Made by a program: the position numbers and the translations under genes. A DNA stretch of 64,000 nucleotides from the NCBI RefSeq assembly GCF_020829645.1, contig NZ_JAIVFS010000001.1:310869-374868 (forward strand), in the 5' to 3' direction. This document shows, piece by piece, positions 1-9,200 of the stretch. Each line of letters starts with the position of its first letter. The first letter of the stretch is position 1. Below the pieces are notes generated by a model. That model had not been told where the DNA came from. It was given only the letters and a program-made list of their open reading frames with translations, and searched no databases. The stretch comes from Nostoc mirabile CHAB5784. Lineage in GTDB: Bacteria; Cyanobacteriota; Cyanobacteriia; Cyanobacteriales; Nostocaceae.

Positions 1-575
1 GTGCCACTACCATCAAGCAAGTCATCTCCAGCATCGCCTGTAAAGCTGACTGCAATGAGGCTAGTTTGGGCCAAGTCGTTAACATCGAAGATGTCATCGC
101 CTCCGCCACCATTGACTTCAAAGCTCTCTGCGGTGTCTACAGTCAGGGTGAAGGGAACTAGGTTAAGCCGATCAAAGATTGCTCTTCCTTGGGCGTCTTG
201 TTCCAGGCGGAAGGTGTCTCCTGCCGCTCGAGCGCCGTTGACCTCAACCACGTCATCGCCAGCGTTACCGCTAATTCTGTCGCTACCGTCACCGTTGTTC
301 CAGATGAGTCGGTCGTCGCCGCCTCCGCCAGTGAAGATATCGTTGCCGCGATCTCCGATTATGGTATCGCTCCCGGCCCCACCTTGTAGCAAGTCGATAC
401 CATCGCCACCTTGTAGCAAGTCACGACCAGCGCCACCAATTAGGGTGTCATTTCCAGCGCCACCAATTAGGGTGTCATTTCCACCAAAACCACTGAAGTT
501 ATCAGAAGCGGCATCACTAATACCTGTATCTGCTCTATTGGTTGGCCCTGGGCCTGGAATCCAAATTACTGCCAT
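1..575 (-). CDS. RTX-type calcium-binding repeat protein, 5' part only
   Basis: Reads leftward from an ATG at 575 and runs off the window, so about the first 191 residues are seen. After a short N-terminus rich in Gly and Pro come tandem nonapeptides of the GGAGNDTLI type (about residues 31-75), then further Gly/Asp-rich blocks such as GGGGDDR and GDAGDDLLDG. In RTX proteins such repeats fold into a calcium-binding parallel beta roll, and the proteins are usually exported by a type I system that reads a C-terminal signal, which lies outside this window. No N-terminal signal peptide is seen. A strong ribosome site (complement of 582-588, AGGAGG core) lies 7 nt before the ATG and fixes the start. 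The catalytic role, if any, cannot be judged from this part. Confidence 0.85.
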   Translation of the reverse strand, partial: MAVIWIPGPGPTNRADTGISDAASDNFSGFGGNDTLIGGAGNDTLIGGAGRDLLQGGDGIDLLQGGAGSDTIIGDRGNDIFTGGGGDDRLIWNNGDGSDRISGNAGDDVVEVNGARAAGDTFRLEQDAQGRAIFDRLNLVPFTLTVDTAESFEVNGGGGDDIFDVNDLAQTSLIAVSFTGDAGDDLLDGSG

Positions 576-1495
576 GATTAATCCTCCTGATTCTTAATTT
601 CTAAGTGAAAAATGAGCTACTAGCAGTTCATTTCTAAGAAAAGTATGAAAGTACTAGTTTCTGTCTTTGAGCTACAAAACTGATAGTTTTTAGCTGCTAA
701 GTATTACTCAGAGATACGTTCTTATTTTATGCAAAATATTTGTTTTTATAAAACTGATTCACTATAAAATTTACAACTTTTAGACCATCTGGAAAATCAA
801 AATTTTTTCCTAAATGCCTTTTCTGAAGAGGCTTTCAGACCATTAGATAATTTTAAATAAAGTTAAAACAATAAATGATAATTAAATACTAATCCGTGCT
901 TATGTTGTGGCTTTGGTGACAACACTCAATTTTTATAGCAGTATTAACAAGGGAGTATTTACTTATAAAATATAGTGAGGTTTTATTTAAAGCATTTAAA
1001 AGTGTCACCGACCTAAAAGCAGCTATGAATAATCAATCCATGCTGTTAATAACCAAGAGTTTTTACTGAAGGTTGAAGCATGGATTTTTGCATTTCCTCT
1101 TAAATCAGTATTTATCTGATGAGTAAAATGTAATACTTTAATCTGATTGAATATTTGCGTTCTAGAGTTAATTTCAGTGGAGGTGGAGCGTAGGGTCACT
1201 GAACGCACGACTTTATCGTTCCAAAGCACCTAGTACCGCAAGGCAAAAGTCAAAGGTCAAAAGTCAAAAGTATTATGGAATAAGCTCTTTAGGGATTTTA
1301 AATAGTTGCTCTATTTCCGCCGTGGCGTACTAGAAGTTAATAAACTAATATGGTTTAGTTAAGAAAAATTGTCAGTTTAGTTAAGCAACAAAGCCCGGAA
1401 ATGTTGGGTTGAGGAACGAATGCTGTTAGCGAATTATTTCTTAACATTGGAATCTTCGATAAATCCGTCGTTCTCAAAGATGTTGGCTTTCCTTG
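576..1495. other. gene-free AT-rich stretch upstream of the RTX gene
   Basis: No convincing coding frame was found on either strand. The stretch 600-1000 is very AT-rich and must hold the promoter of the leftward RTX gene. From about 1240 it carries short repeats of the AAAGTCA type and, from 1355, degenerate pieces of the same AACCCAAC-rich sequence that fills the element at 1506-1686. Confidence 0.6.
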
Positions 1496-1505
1496 CCTCA
1501 TATCA

Positions 1506-1686
1506 CAATACGCTTGGGTTAAGGATAATTGTAGGTTGGGTTGAACATTCGTGTTACCCAACAAATGTCCGAAAATGTTGGGTTTCGTTCCTCAAACGCC
1601 ACTTGCTTCAAGTCGGGAAACCCGCCCAACGCAGTGGCTCCCCAACCTACACATTTTTATTTTTTGGGCTTAACCCAAGCGTATTG
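1506..1686. mobile_element. small inverted-repeat element (family B, copy 1) with 10-bp target duplication
   Basis: A 181-bp element with perfect 18-bp ends: CAATACGCTTGGGTTAAG at 1506-1523 and its complement at 1669-1686. It is flanked by the 10-bp direct repeat CCTCATATCA at 1496-1505 and 1687-1696. The interior has no ORF and is rich in AACCCAACCTAC-type inverted repeats. Its right-hand target copy is also the left end of the element starting at 1691, so it landed in another repeat. It has the form of a MITE, meaning it must be moved by a transposase encoded elsewhere. Confidence 0.8.
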
Positions 1687-1690
1687 CCTC

Positions 1691-1817
1691 ATATCATGTC
1701 CGCCAAATTACCCATAATAAAAGAACCCCACCCCCAACCCCTTCCCGCAAGCAGGAGGGGAGTAAAAGCTGCGCTTTGGCTCTTTGGGGTATTATGCTTA
1801 ATTGCCCGGACATCATA
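1691..1817. mobile_element. small inverted-repeat element (family A, copy 1)
   Basis: The ends are imperfect inverted repeats of about 20 bp built on ATATCATGTCCG (left) and CGGACATCATAT (right). The interior holds a GC-rich palindrome around AACCCCACCCCCAACCCC / GGAGGGG. The same architecture recurs at 5962-6112. No ORF of its own. The left end is interrupted by the family B insertion at 1506-1686. Confidence 0.65.
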
Positions 1818-1929
1818 TCAACCCAAGCTACGGAATAATAATGCTTTATAAGTATTAAGTTCTATTTTGCCAACACTATCAGGAACGAAACCCAAGCGTA
1901 TTGGTTGATAACCCGCAATTTGGGTTCAA

Positions 1930-2057
1930 TTTTTGGCGTTGCATATTTGCGGGATGATTTTGCTAGTTTTGTGGGATGGGCATCTTGCCCGTCCCTTGGA
2001 TTTCAGGGCGGGCGAGACTACAAGAATCATCCCTTGATTCAGCAACGCCCAATTTTT
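1930..2057. repeat. inverted-repeat element with GGCGTTGC ends
   Basis: Left arm TTTTTGGCGTTGC near 1930 and right arm GCAACGCCCAATTTTTG near 2043 are inverted. A second pairing, GGGATGATTT against GAATCATCCC, lies just inside, and the centre holds GATGGGC...GCCCGTCC palindromes. Small ORFs on both strands here are explained by the palindromes rather than by a gene. Confidence 0.5.
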
Positions 2058-2131
2058 GATGTTTTTATGGAGTTTATAAAATTTTTGGCATTTTCTCATT
2101 CCCTGGCTGATAACCAGAGAATAAGAAAATC

Positions 2132-2740
2132 CTAACTTGCAGCTAAATTGCCCCAATTTACGTAGGGTAATTTTGCAGCCGTTACCCGAACTTGGTCAGC
2201 ATTCGCTACCAACTGACCGCAAGCGTCCCAAGTTCCAGAAATAAATGTGCTTCTTGTCCCTTCACCGATCGCAACTGGGGCGGTGTAATCACCAATCTGC
2301 ACTTGCAAGGTTTCCAGATTCACTGTCACGGCGGCTTGGGGATTGGCAGCGACTAACTCTTGCAGTTGTTTAACAGTAACAGCATCGGCTGTCAGACAAG
2401 GTATGCCCATTGCCACACAGTTACCAAAAAAGATTTCGGCGAAGCTTTCACCGATTAAAGCTTGGATTCCCCATTTTGCGATCGCTTGGGGTGCGTGTTC
2501 CCGTGATGAACCACAGCCAAAATTTCTATTGACTATTAAAATATTCGCCCCTTGGTACTGGGGTTGGTCAAAGGGATGTTCACCTTTAAGTGCTGTCCGG
2601 TCATCGATAAACGCGCCTTCACCTAACCCATCAAAGGTAACGGCTTTCAAATATCGCGCGGGGATGATGCGATCGGTATCTATATCATTGCCCACTAAGG
2701 GTATACCCCGCCCTGAAACTGTTTTAACTTCGCTCACCAT
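2132..2740 (-). CDS. leuD: 3-isopropylmalate dehydratase small subunit (LeuD)
   Basis: The small (swivelling) subunit of isopropylmalate isomerase, which with LeuC interconverts 2- and 3-isopropylmalate in leucine biosynthesis in the cytoplasm. The 202-residue length is normal for LeuD. The family signature [14 protein letters not shown] is present at about residues 71-84, and the N-terminal [20 protein letters not shown] segment matches the aconitase-swivel fold. It lies downstream of leuC on the same strand, 158 bp away, and the gap is filled mainly by a 7-bp repeat array, so the two are probably one transcript. Confidence 0.97.
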   Translation of the reverse strand: MVSEVKTVSGRGIPLVGNDIDTDRIIPARYLKAVTFDGLGEGAFIDDRTALKGEHPFDQPQYQGANILIVNRNFGCGSSREHAPQAIAKWGIQALIGESFAEIFFGNCVAMGIPCLTADAVTVKQLQELVAANPQAAVTVNLETLQVQIGDYTAPVAIGEGTRSTFISGTWDACGQLVANADQVRVTAAKLPYVNWGNLAAS

Positions 2741-2785
2741 AAACTTTATTTACCTATCATTTCCATGACAGCCTGTTAATTTCTA

Positions 2786-2892
2786 CAAATGACCAATGAC
2801 AAATGACAAATGACCAATGACCAATGACAAATGACCAATGACCAATGACAAATGACAAATGACAAATGACAAATGACAAATGACAAATGACA
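2786..2892. repeat. 7-bp tandem repeat array (AAATGAC/CAATGAC type)
   Basis: About 15 consecutive copies of a heptamer alternating between CAAATGA and CCAATGA fill most of the gap between leuC and leuD. This matches the short tandemly repeated repetitive (STRR) sequences known from heterocystous cyanobacteria. Related arrays occur here at 15888-15910, 22300-22530, 44263-44310, 45125-45190 and 61034-61075. Confidence 0.9.
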
Positions 2893-2898
2893 AAAAAA

Positions 2899-4302
2899 TT
2901 ACAGTAACTCGCGCACATCAGAGACTTCGCCTTTAATCGCAGCAGTGGCGACCATTGCCGGACTCATTAATAATGTTCGACCGGAAGAGGAACCCTGTCT
3001 TCCTTTAAAGTTGCGGTTGGAGGAGGAGGCGCTGATTTGTCTTCCTTGTAGCTTATCGGGGTTCATGGCTAGGCACATAGAACATCCTGGTTCCCGCCAC
3101 TCAAATCCGGCTTCCTGAAAAATTTTATCCAGTCCTTCAGCTTCCGCCTCTTCTTTCACCCGTTCAGAACCTGGGACAACGAAGGCTTTGATTCCCTCTG
3201 CAACGTGGCGACCTTTGGCTATTTTGGCAGCTTCTCGCAAATCAGTAATTCTACCGTTGGTGCAACTCCCAATAAAGCAGACATCTATTTTAGTGCCCTT
3301 GATCGGTTGACCAGGATATAAATCCATGTAGCGGTAAGCTTCTTCGGCAATAAATCGGTCTTCTTCTAGCAGTTCTTCCGGCTGAGGCACTGACTGGTTG
3401 ACACCGATACCTTGACCGGGAGTAATCCCCCAGGTAACGGTAGGAGAAATTTCCGCAGCGTTGAATAGCACTATATCATCGTACTGGGCATCAGCGTCGC
3501 TCTTGATGGAATCCCACCAAGCTACTGCTTTATCCCAATCTGCATCAATGGGTGCAAAATCTCTGCCTTTGAGGTAATCGTAGGTGACTTGATCGGGATT
3601 AACGTAGCCGCATCTAGCACCGCCTTCGATCGCCATATTGCAGACAGTCATCCTCTCTTCCATATTCATTTGCTCAAATGTCGTACCTGCAAATTCGTAA
3701 GCATAGCCCACGCCACCTTTAACACCAAGTGAGCGGATGATATGTAAAATTACATCTTTGGCGTAAACACCAGGGTTGAGAGTGCCGTAAACTGCGATTT
3801 TGCGGACTTTCAGTTTGGAGAGAGCAAGGGTTTGGGAAGCGAGAACATCCCGGACTTGGCTAGTACCAATACCAAATGCGATCGCACCAAATGCTCCATG
3901 ACTGGAAGTGTGACTATCTCCACAAGCGATCGTCATTCCTGGCTGAGTCAACCCAAGTTCTGGAGCGATCACATGAACTATACCTTGACTACCAGAACCG
4001 ATATTGTAAAAAGTTATGTTATTTTCTTGACAGTTATTTTCGAGCGCCTGAATCATCTCCTCTGCCAAGTTATCGGCAAAGGGACGCGCCTGGTTTTCTG
4101 TAGGCACAATATGATCGACTGTGGCGACAGTACGCTCTGGAAATAGTACTTTTAAGCCCCTCTCGCGTAACATCGCAAAGGCTTGGGGACTGGTGACTTC
4201 ATGAATTAGGTGAAGCCCGATAAATAGTTGCGTCAGCCCTGAGGGAAGTGTACCAACGGTGTGTAAGTCCCAAACTTTATCAAACAGGGTACCTTTGCTC
4301 AT
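2899..4302 (-). CDS. leuC: 3-isopropylmalate dehydratase large subunit (LeuC)
   Basis: Catalytic subunit of isopropylmalate isomerase, an aconitase-family [4Fe-4S] enzyme of leucine biosynthesis. At 467 residues it is the usual bacterial LeuC size. Visible signatures are [14 protein letters not shown] (about 130-143), GSCTNGR (cluster cysteine, about 346-352) and [12 protein letters not shown], which supplies the other two cluster cysteines as CxxC. The N-terminal [13 protein letters not shown] is typical of the family and supports the ATG at 4302. It precedes leuD on the minus strand. Confidence 0.97.
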   Translation of the reverse strand: MSKGTLFDKVWDLHTVGTLPSGLTQLFIGLHLIHEVTSPQAFAMLRERGLKVLFPERTVATVDHIVPTENQARPFADNLAEEMIQALENNCQENNITFYNIGSGSQGIVHVIAPELGLTQPGMTIACGDSHTSSHGAFGAIAFGIGTSQVRDVLASQTLALSKLKVRKIAVYGTLNPGVYAKDVILHIIRSLGVKGGVGYAYEFAGTTFEQMNMEERMTVCNMAIEGGARCGYVNPDQVTYDYLKGRDFAPIDADWDKAVAWWDSIKSDADAQYDDIVLFNAAEISPTVTWGITPGQGIGVNQSVPQPEELLEEDRFIAEEAYRYMDLYPGQPIKGTKIDVCFIGSCTNGRITDLREAAKIAKGRHVAEGIKAFVVPGSERVKEEAEAEGLDKIFQEAGFEWREPGCSMCLAMNPDKLQGRQISASSSNRNFKGRQGSSSGRTLLMSPAMVATAAIKGEVSDVRELL

Positions 4303-4590
4303 ACGTCAATCAATATTTCAAGAGTCCGGTCTTAAATAGTATCAAAAAATAGTCTCGGTTTTTGCAGATCACTTAATATTACTTACAGCTTTGCACTCTT
4401 GTTTCTCTGTGCCCTCCGCGCCTCTGTGGTTTTATTCTTCTTTAACGAACCGCAGAGACGCACAGATCACAAAGGAAGAAAGGTAAAAGCGAAAATTCTC
4501 CGAAATATTGAGATGCAAAGATGTAAATAAGTTTATCCTTTTCCACAAGGATATGTTGAGACAATACGAGATAATTGCACTACCAGCGTT
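4303..4590. other. divergent intergenic region with rDNA-like short repeat
   Basis: Lies between leftward leuC and a rightward ATPase gene, so it should hold both promoters. The only structure seen is a broken palindrome at about 4400-4480 made of CTCTGTGCCCTCCGCG and GCAGAGACGCACAGA, a repeat dispersed through the window in longer forms (18340-18420, 44340-44400, 62060-62095). Confidence 0.5.
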
Positions 4591-5940
4591 ATGTCCATAG
4601 ATTTACGGGAATTTTATCAGGCTAGCGATCCCAGCAGAACTCTGTTTGTCAACAATAGCTCTGATGGCAAGTATTATATAGATTTTTCCTCGGTACGAGG
4701 TGGTGATATTCTTGGCAAGCTGAAGCAGAAGATTACTTTTTTTAAGCCGAATGAACCCACTTGCACTTTATTTACTGGACATATTGGTTGTGGGAAATCG
4801 ACAGAATTATTACGATTACAGGCAGAACTGGAAAAGTTAGGCTTCCATGTGGTCTATTTTGAGTCCAGTGACGACCTGGAAATGACTGATGTCGATATTG
4901 CTGATGTGCTGCTAGCGATCGCTCGTCGTGTGAGTCAAAGTCTGGATAAAATTACCTTGGAGTCACCCAACAAATTTAATGAGTTGCTGCAAGGTGCTTG
5001 GAAGGTCTTAAACTCCGAGGTGACGGGGGTAAAAGTTAAGGTTCCAAATGTCGGCGATTTTGGTGTCACCTCTGAAAAAGAAAAGCTTTCTCTGGCTGTG
5101 GGCATTGGTGAAATCACAGCGAAGATGAAAAATGACCCAACGCTGCGAGAAAAACTCAATCAGTATTTAGCACCACAAAAAACTAAGTTGCTGGAAGCGA
5201 TTAATCAGGAATTATTGGAACCTGCGATCGCTAAACTCAAACAGCAGGGTAAAAATGGTCTGGTGGTAATTGTTGATAATCTTGACCGCATAGATAATCG
5301 TGCCAAACCTTGGGGTCGTCCGCAGCAGGAATATTTATTTGTCGATCAAGGTGAGTTTTTGACAAGGCTTAATTGTCATCTCCTCTACACCATGCCCTTG
5401 GCTTTGAAGTTTTCCAATGATTACGGAATGCTGACTCAGCGTTTCCCAGAAGACCCCAAGGTGTTACCAATGGTACCTGTACAATGGTCTGATGGCAGTG
5501 TTCATACACAGGGAATGGCACTCATGCAGCAGATGGTACTAGCAAGAGCTTTTCCTGAGATGACACCAGAGGAGCGTTTAAATAAAATTACCGATATTTT
5601 TGATAGTGCTGCTAGCTTAGAACGTTTATGCAAAATGAGCGGTGGTCATGTGCGGGATGTGCTGAGGCTGCTGAATACCTGGATTATGGAAGAGATGAGT
5701 CTTCCCCTAACTCGTGCAACCTTAGAGCAAGTGATTCGTTCTCGGCGCAATGAAATCATGTTACCGATTTCTGAGGATGAGTGGCAATTGTTACGTCACG
5801 TCAAGGAAAGGAAAAAGGTAAGTGATGACCACGGATATCAAAAACTGATCCGCAGTCGGTTTGTATTTGAATATCGGGATGGTGGCGAGTCTTGGTTTGA
5901 TGTTAATCCGGTTTTGGCAGAAGCAAGGGAGCTGCAGTGA
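4591..5940 (+). CDS. P-loop ATPase of the AAA/KAP-like type
   Basis: A 449-residue soluble protein with a clear Walker A (GHIGCGKST, residues 63-71, Lys69) and Walker B (VVIVDNLDRID, Asp229). A later arginine-rich stretch (about 355-395, SGGHVRDVLRLL) looks like the winged-helix lid region of Orc/Cdc6- or KAP-like ATPases. No membrane segment or effector domain is visible. It is followed 352 bp later, same strand, by a giant STAND ATPase whose expression it may share. I recall closely similar proteins next to TPR/STAND genes in other Nostoc-type genomes, but cannot confirm this. Possible roles are signalling or anti-phage conflict, as inference only. The ATG at 4591 has no strong ribosome site. 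Confidence 0.75.
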   Translation: MSIDLREFYQASDPSRTLFVNNSSDGKYYIDFSSVRGGDILGKLKQKITFFKPNEPTCTLFTGHIGCGKSTELLRLQAELEKLGFHVVYFESSDDLEMTDVDIADVLLAIARRVSQSLDKITLESPNKFNELLQGAWKVLNSEVTGVKVKVPNVGDFGVTSEKEKLSLAVGIGEITAKMKNDPTLREKLNQYLAPQKTKLLEAINQELLEPAIAKLKQQGKNGLVVIVDNLDRIDNRAKPWGRPQQEYLFVDQGEFLTRLNCHLLYTMPLALKFSNDYGMLTQRFPEDPKVLPMVPVQWSDGSVHTQGMALMQQMVLARAFPEMTPEERLNKITDIFDSAASLERLCKMSGGHVRDVLRLLNTWIMEEMSLPLTRATLEQVIRSRRNEIMLPISEDEWQLLRHVKERKKVSDDHGYQKLIRSRFVFEYRDGGESWFDVNPVLAEARELQ

Positions 5941-5961
5941 AGTATCTTTCGCTTACCCACT

Positions 5962-6112
5962 CATATTATGTCCGCATAATTAGTTATGATTCCCACAGTC
6001 ATTGCACCCCACCCCGACAATCGTCGCTTTGTCTCCCCTCCTGCTTGCGGGGAGGGGATTAAGGGGTGGGGTTCTTCGGGTTTAATAAGTAATCAAGCGG
6101 ACATGATATCAC
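5962..6112. mobile_element. small inverted-repeat element (family A, copy 2)
   Basis: Ends TCATATTATGTCCGC (left) and GCGGACATGATATCA (right) are inverted repeats with the same core as the element at 1691-1817. The interior again contains a strong palindrome, CTCCCCTCCTGCTTGCGGGG and a CACCCC/GGGGTG stem. No ORF. It sits between the ATPase and the STAND gene and would be transcribed if they form one unit. Confidence 0.65.
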
Positions 6113-6235
6113 CCGCCAGAGATTAAAATCTCTGGCTAATAGCTAAAGTCCTCTGAAGAGGACTAACAATTGCTTCCAGTCCACTTTAGTGGACTTCAGC
6201 TATTAGCCTTGCACTTGAGTGCAAGGTGAGATATG
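6113..6235. repeat. cluster of short perfect stem-loops
   Basis: Four consecutive small hairpins: AGAGATTAAAATCTCT, AGTCCTCTGAAGAGGACT, GTCCACTTTAGTGGAC and CTTGCACTTGAGTGCAAG. They also show a longer pairing of CTAATAGCT with AGCTATTAG. This is a compact multi-hairpin repeat in the leader of the STAND gene and may act at the RNA level. Function unknown. Confidence 0.7.
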
Positions 6236-6292
6236 TTGACTCAACGTCAAAACATATAGTAAAAATTCGCACCTAAAAAGCATATTAGCTTT

Positions 6293-9200
6293 ATGAGTCC
6301 ACAGCAACCACCAGAAGATGACTATATAAACAGCGATGTCTACGACGGGCTACGCCTACGCACTCTGCAACAATTAGCTTGGGCCATAGAATCTTCCGTG
6401 GGACAGTTTAAGCTGATTTTGGCCCGGTGTAATTATGTCAGTTTGCGCGATCGCCTCATCCAGAAATTGCGGGAAATTTGTCAAGTCGAAATTCGTGTCT
6501 TGGCAGTGCAGCAATCCAACAGGACTCTTTATACTGCGATTCAGGAAGAATTTGGCGAAGAAATACCAGCCTGTGTAATGGTTGTGGGTTTGGAATCAGT
6601 GCAGAATTTGTCTGTGATGTTAACTTCTGCGAATCAGGTGCGGGAAGAGTTTCGCAAGAATTTTGCTTTTCCCTTAGTGTTGTGGATTGACGATGAAATC
6701 TACAAGCAACTAATACAGCTTGCGCCAGATTTGGAAAGTTGGGCAACTACGAGAAATTTTGACATATCAACACAGGAATTAGTAGATTTTATCATCCAAA
6801 CCGCTAATCAATGGTTTAGTAATAACTTCAAATTTAGCGTAGATGTAAATATTAAGCTGGGAAATGAGTTAGAAACGGCACAAAGATATTTAATCAAAAA
6901 ACCAGATATCTATAATTTAGAAATTCAAGCTAATTTAGAATCTTTATTAGGTTTTATCAAACAGATCAATAATCATCCAGATTTGGCTTTAGAGCATTAT
7001 CACAAAGCTTATAAGCTCTGGCAGCAAAATCATAATTTAGAACGACAGGCAAAAATCCTCGGTGAAATTGGATTTTGCTATTATCTCAAAGCTTTTAAAA
7101 ATCAAGATATCAATCATCCAGATTGGCAAGCGACTTGGCATTATCTTCAAGAGTATATAAATTTTATTAACTCGTTTAAAAGTCCAGATTTAATTGCTAA
7201 TGCAGTAGTTAAATTCGGTGATATATTACGAGATTTACAAAAATGGGAAATATTGCATAGTCTTTCGGAACAAGCTTTAGTAATCCATCAAACTAACAAC
7301 CAGCTAAGAGAATTAGCCAAAGATTACGGTTTTTTAGCTGAGGTAGCTTTGGCTCAAAAAAGCTGGCTTAAAGCAAATCAGTTAGTGAAACAAGCCTTGG
7401 AAGTTTTTGCTGGAATTCCCAATTTGGAATCTGCGAATATATCAGGGGTTTTAGCTGATATTCCCGAAAGGATTTTAGAATCAAAAGATTTGAGCTTGTA
7501 TCAGTTGATTTTAGGTCGTTCTCAATACCATTTAGGTCAAATTCAACAGGCAACTCTCAGCTTAGAAACTGCTAGGGATGTGGGTAATCCCCTGGAAGAT
7601 GTCAGGCTTTACTTGGATATTCTCAGGTTTTTGCAGCAGCTTTATTTTGAGCAGAAAGAATATCTCAAAGCATACAAAATCAAACAGCAACGGCGTTCCA
7701 TTGAACAGCAATTTGGCTTGCGGGCTTTTATTGGTGCGGGTAGGTTAGAAGCTACAAAACAGGCATTTGTAGAGACATTGCGCTCAAACTCTCCACAAGG
7801 AAATATTGCCCCAGAAATTGCTGCATCAGGTCGCCTATTGAATGTAGAACGTTTAATTGAACGCATGGGTCGCCCTGATTATAAGTTGATAGTAATTCAT
7901 GGGCAATCGGGTGTAGGCAAAAGTTCCCTAGTGAATGCGGGACTGGTGCCAGCTTTAAAGAATAAAGCAATAGGTACTCAAGATTATTTGCCGGTGGTAA
8001 TGCGCGTTTACACCAACTGGGTGGAAGAGTTGGGGAGGCTTTTGGGAAAAAGTGGGGAGTGGGGAGTGGGGAATGGGGAGTGGGGAGAGTTAGAACCTCA
8101 ACGTTCAGCCTTTGAACTCGGAACTTCGACCTCTGAACTCGGAAGTTCGACCTCTGAACTCGGAAGTTCGACCTCTGAACTCGGAACTTCAGCCTTTGAA
8201 CTCGGAAGTTCGACCTCTGAACTCGAAACTTCGACCTCTGAACTCGGAAGTTCGACCTCTGAACTCGAAACTTCGACCTCTGAACTCGAAACTTCGACCT
8301 CAAATACTCAAAATCCCCACTTTGTACAGACGCGATTCATCGCGTCTCTCCCCACTCCCCACTCCCTCCTCTCTCAACTTCGCAAAAACGAACAGCACAA
8401 CCTCCGCACAGTCCTAATTTTCGATCAATTTGAGGAATTTTTCTTTGTTTACACCGAACCAGCACAAAGGAAGCAATTCTTTGAGTTTCTGGGAGAGTGT
8501 CTGAATGTTCTATCAGTGAAAGTTATCTTATCGCTGCGGGTGGATTACATTCATTACTTGCTGGAGTGCAATGATTTGTCCAGTCTCAAGATTATTGGCA
8601 ATGACATTCTCAGTAATAATGTGCTTTACAAGTTGGGGAATTTCTCACCTGCTGATGCGAAGTCAATTATTCAGCGTTTAACTGAAAATACTAGTTTTCA
8701 CTTAGAGGATGTTTTAGTTGATCAACTGGTGCAAGATTTAGCGGGAGAATTGGGTGAAGTTCGTCCCATTGAGTTGCAGGTTGTGGGGGCGCAACTGCAA
8801 ACGGAAAATATTACAACTCTGGCAGAATATCGGCAGCGTGGTACTAAGGACGAATTGGTTAAGCGTTATTTGGATGAAGTTGTTAATGATTGCGGTGAAG
8901 AAAATCACCAAGCAGCAGACATATTACTGTATTTGCTGACCGATGAAAAAGGAACTCGCCCTCTGAAGACTCGCGCTGAGTTGGAACGCGATTTGTTCCC
9001 GTACTTCTCGGAGATTCCCCCAACCCCCCTTAAAAAGGGGGGCTTAGTTTCTTCTACCCCCTTTTTAAGGGGGTCGCCGCAGGCGGGGGGATCAGAAGCT
9101 AGGGCAGAACAAGCTTCTGAAATCAGTAAATTAGATTTAATATTAGAGATTTTTGTCCAATCCGGCTTAGTGGTTTTGCTACCAGAAAACCCGGCTGACC

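Noticed and set aside
1..597. Plus-strand ORF of 198 codons opposite the RTX gene
   Set aside because: Ser/Pro-rich antisense product of the glycine-aspartate repeats. The minus frame has RTX nonapeptides and a strong ribosome site.
1023..2156. Five small ORFs on both strands
   Set aside because: All lie in MITE-like or palindromic sequence and show no family motif.
2786..2892. Possible CRISPR array
   Set aside because: Units are 7 bp and contiguous without spacers. This is an STRR array, as are those at 22300 and 45125. No cas gene is present.
6113..6235. Regularly spaced hairpins considered as a CRISPR or riboswitch
   Set aside because: Each hairpin has a different sequence, there are no spacers, and no known riboswitch core was recognised.
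7752..8303. Minus-strand ORF with repeated FRVQRSK residues
   Set aside because: Antisense of the in-frame 21-bp VNTR in the STAND gene.
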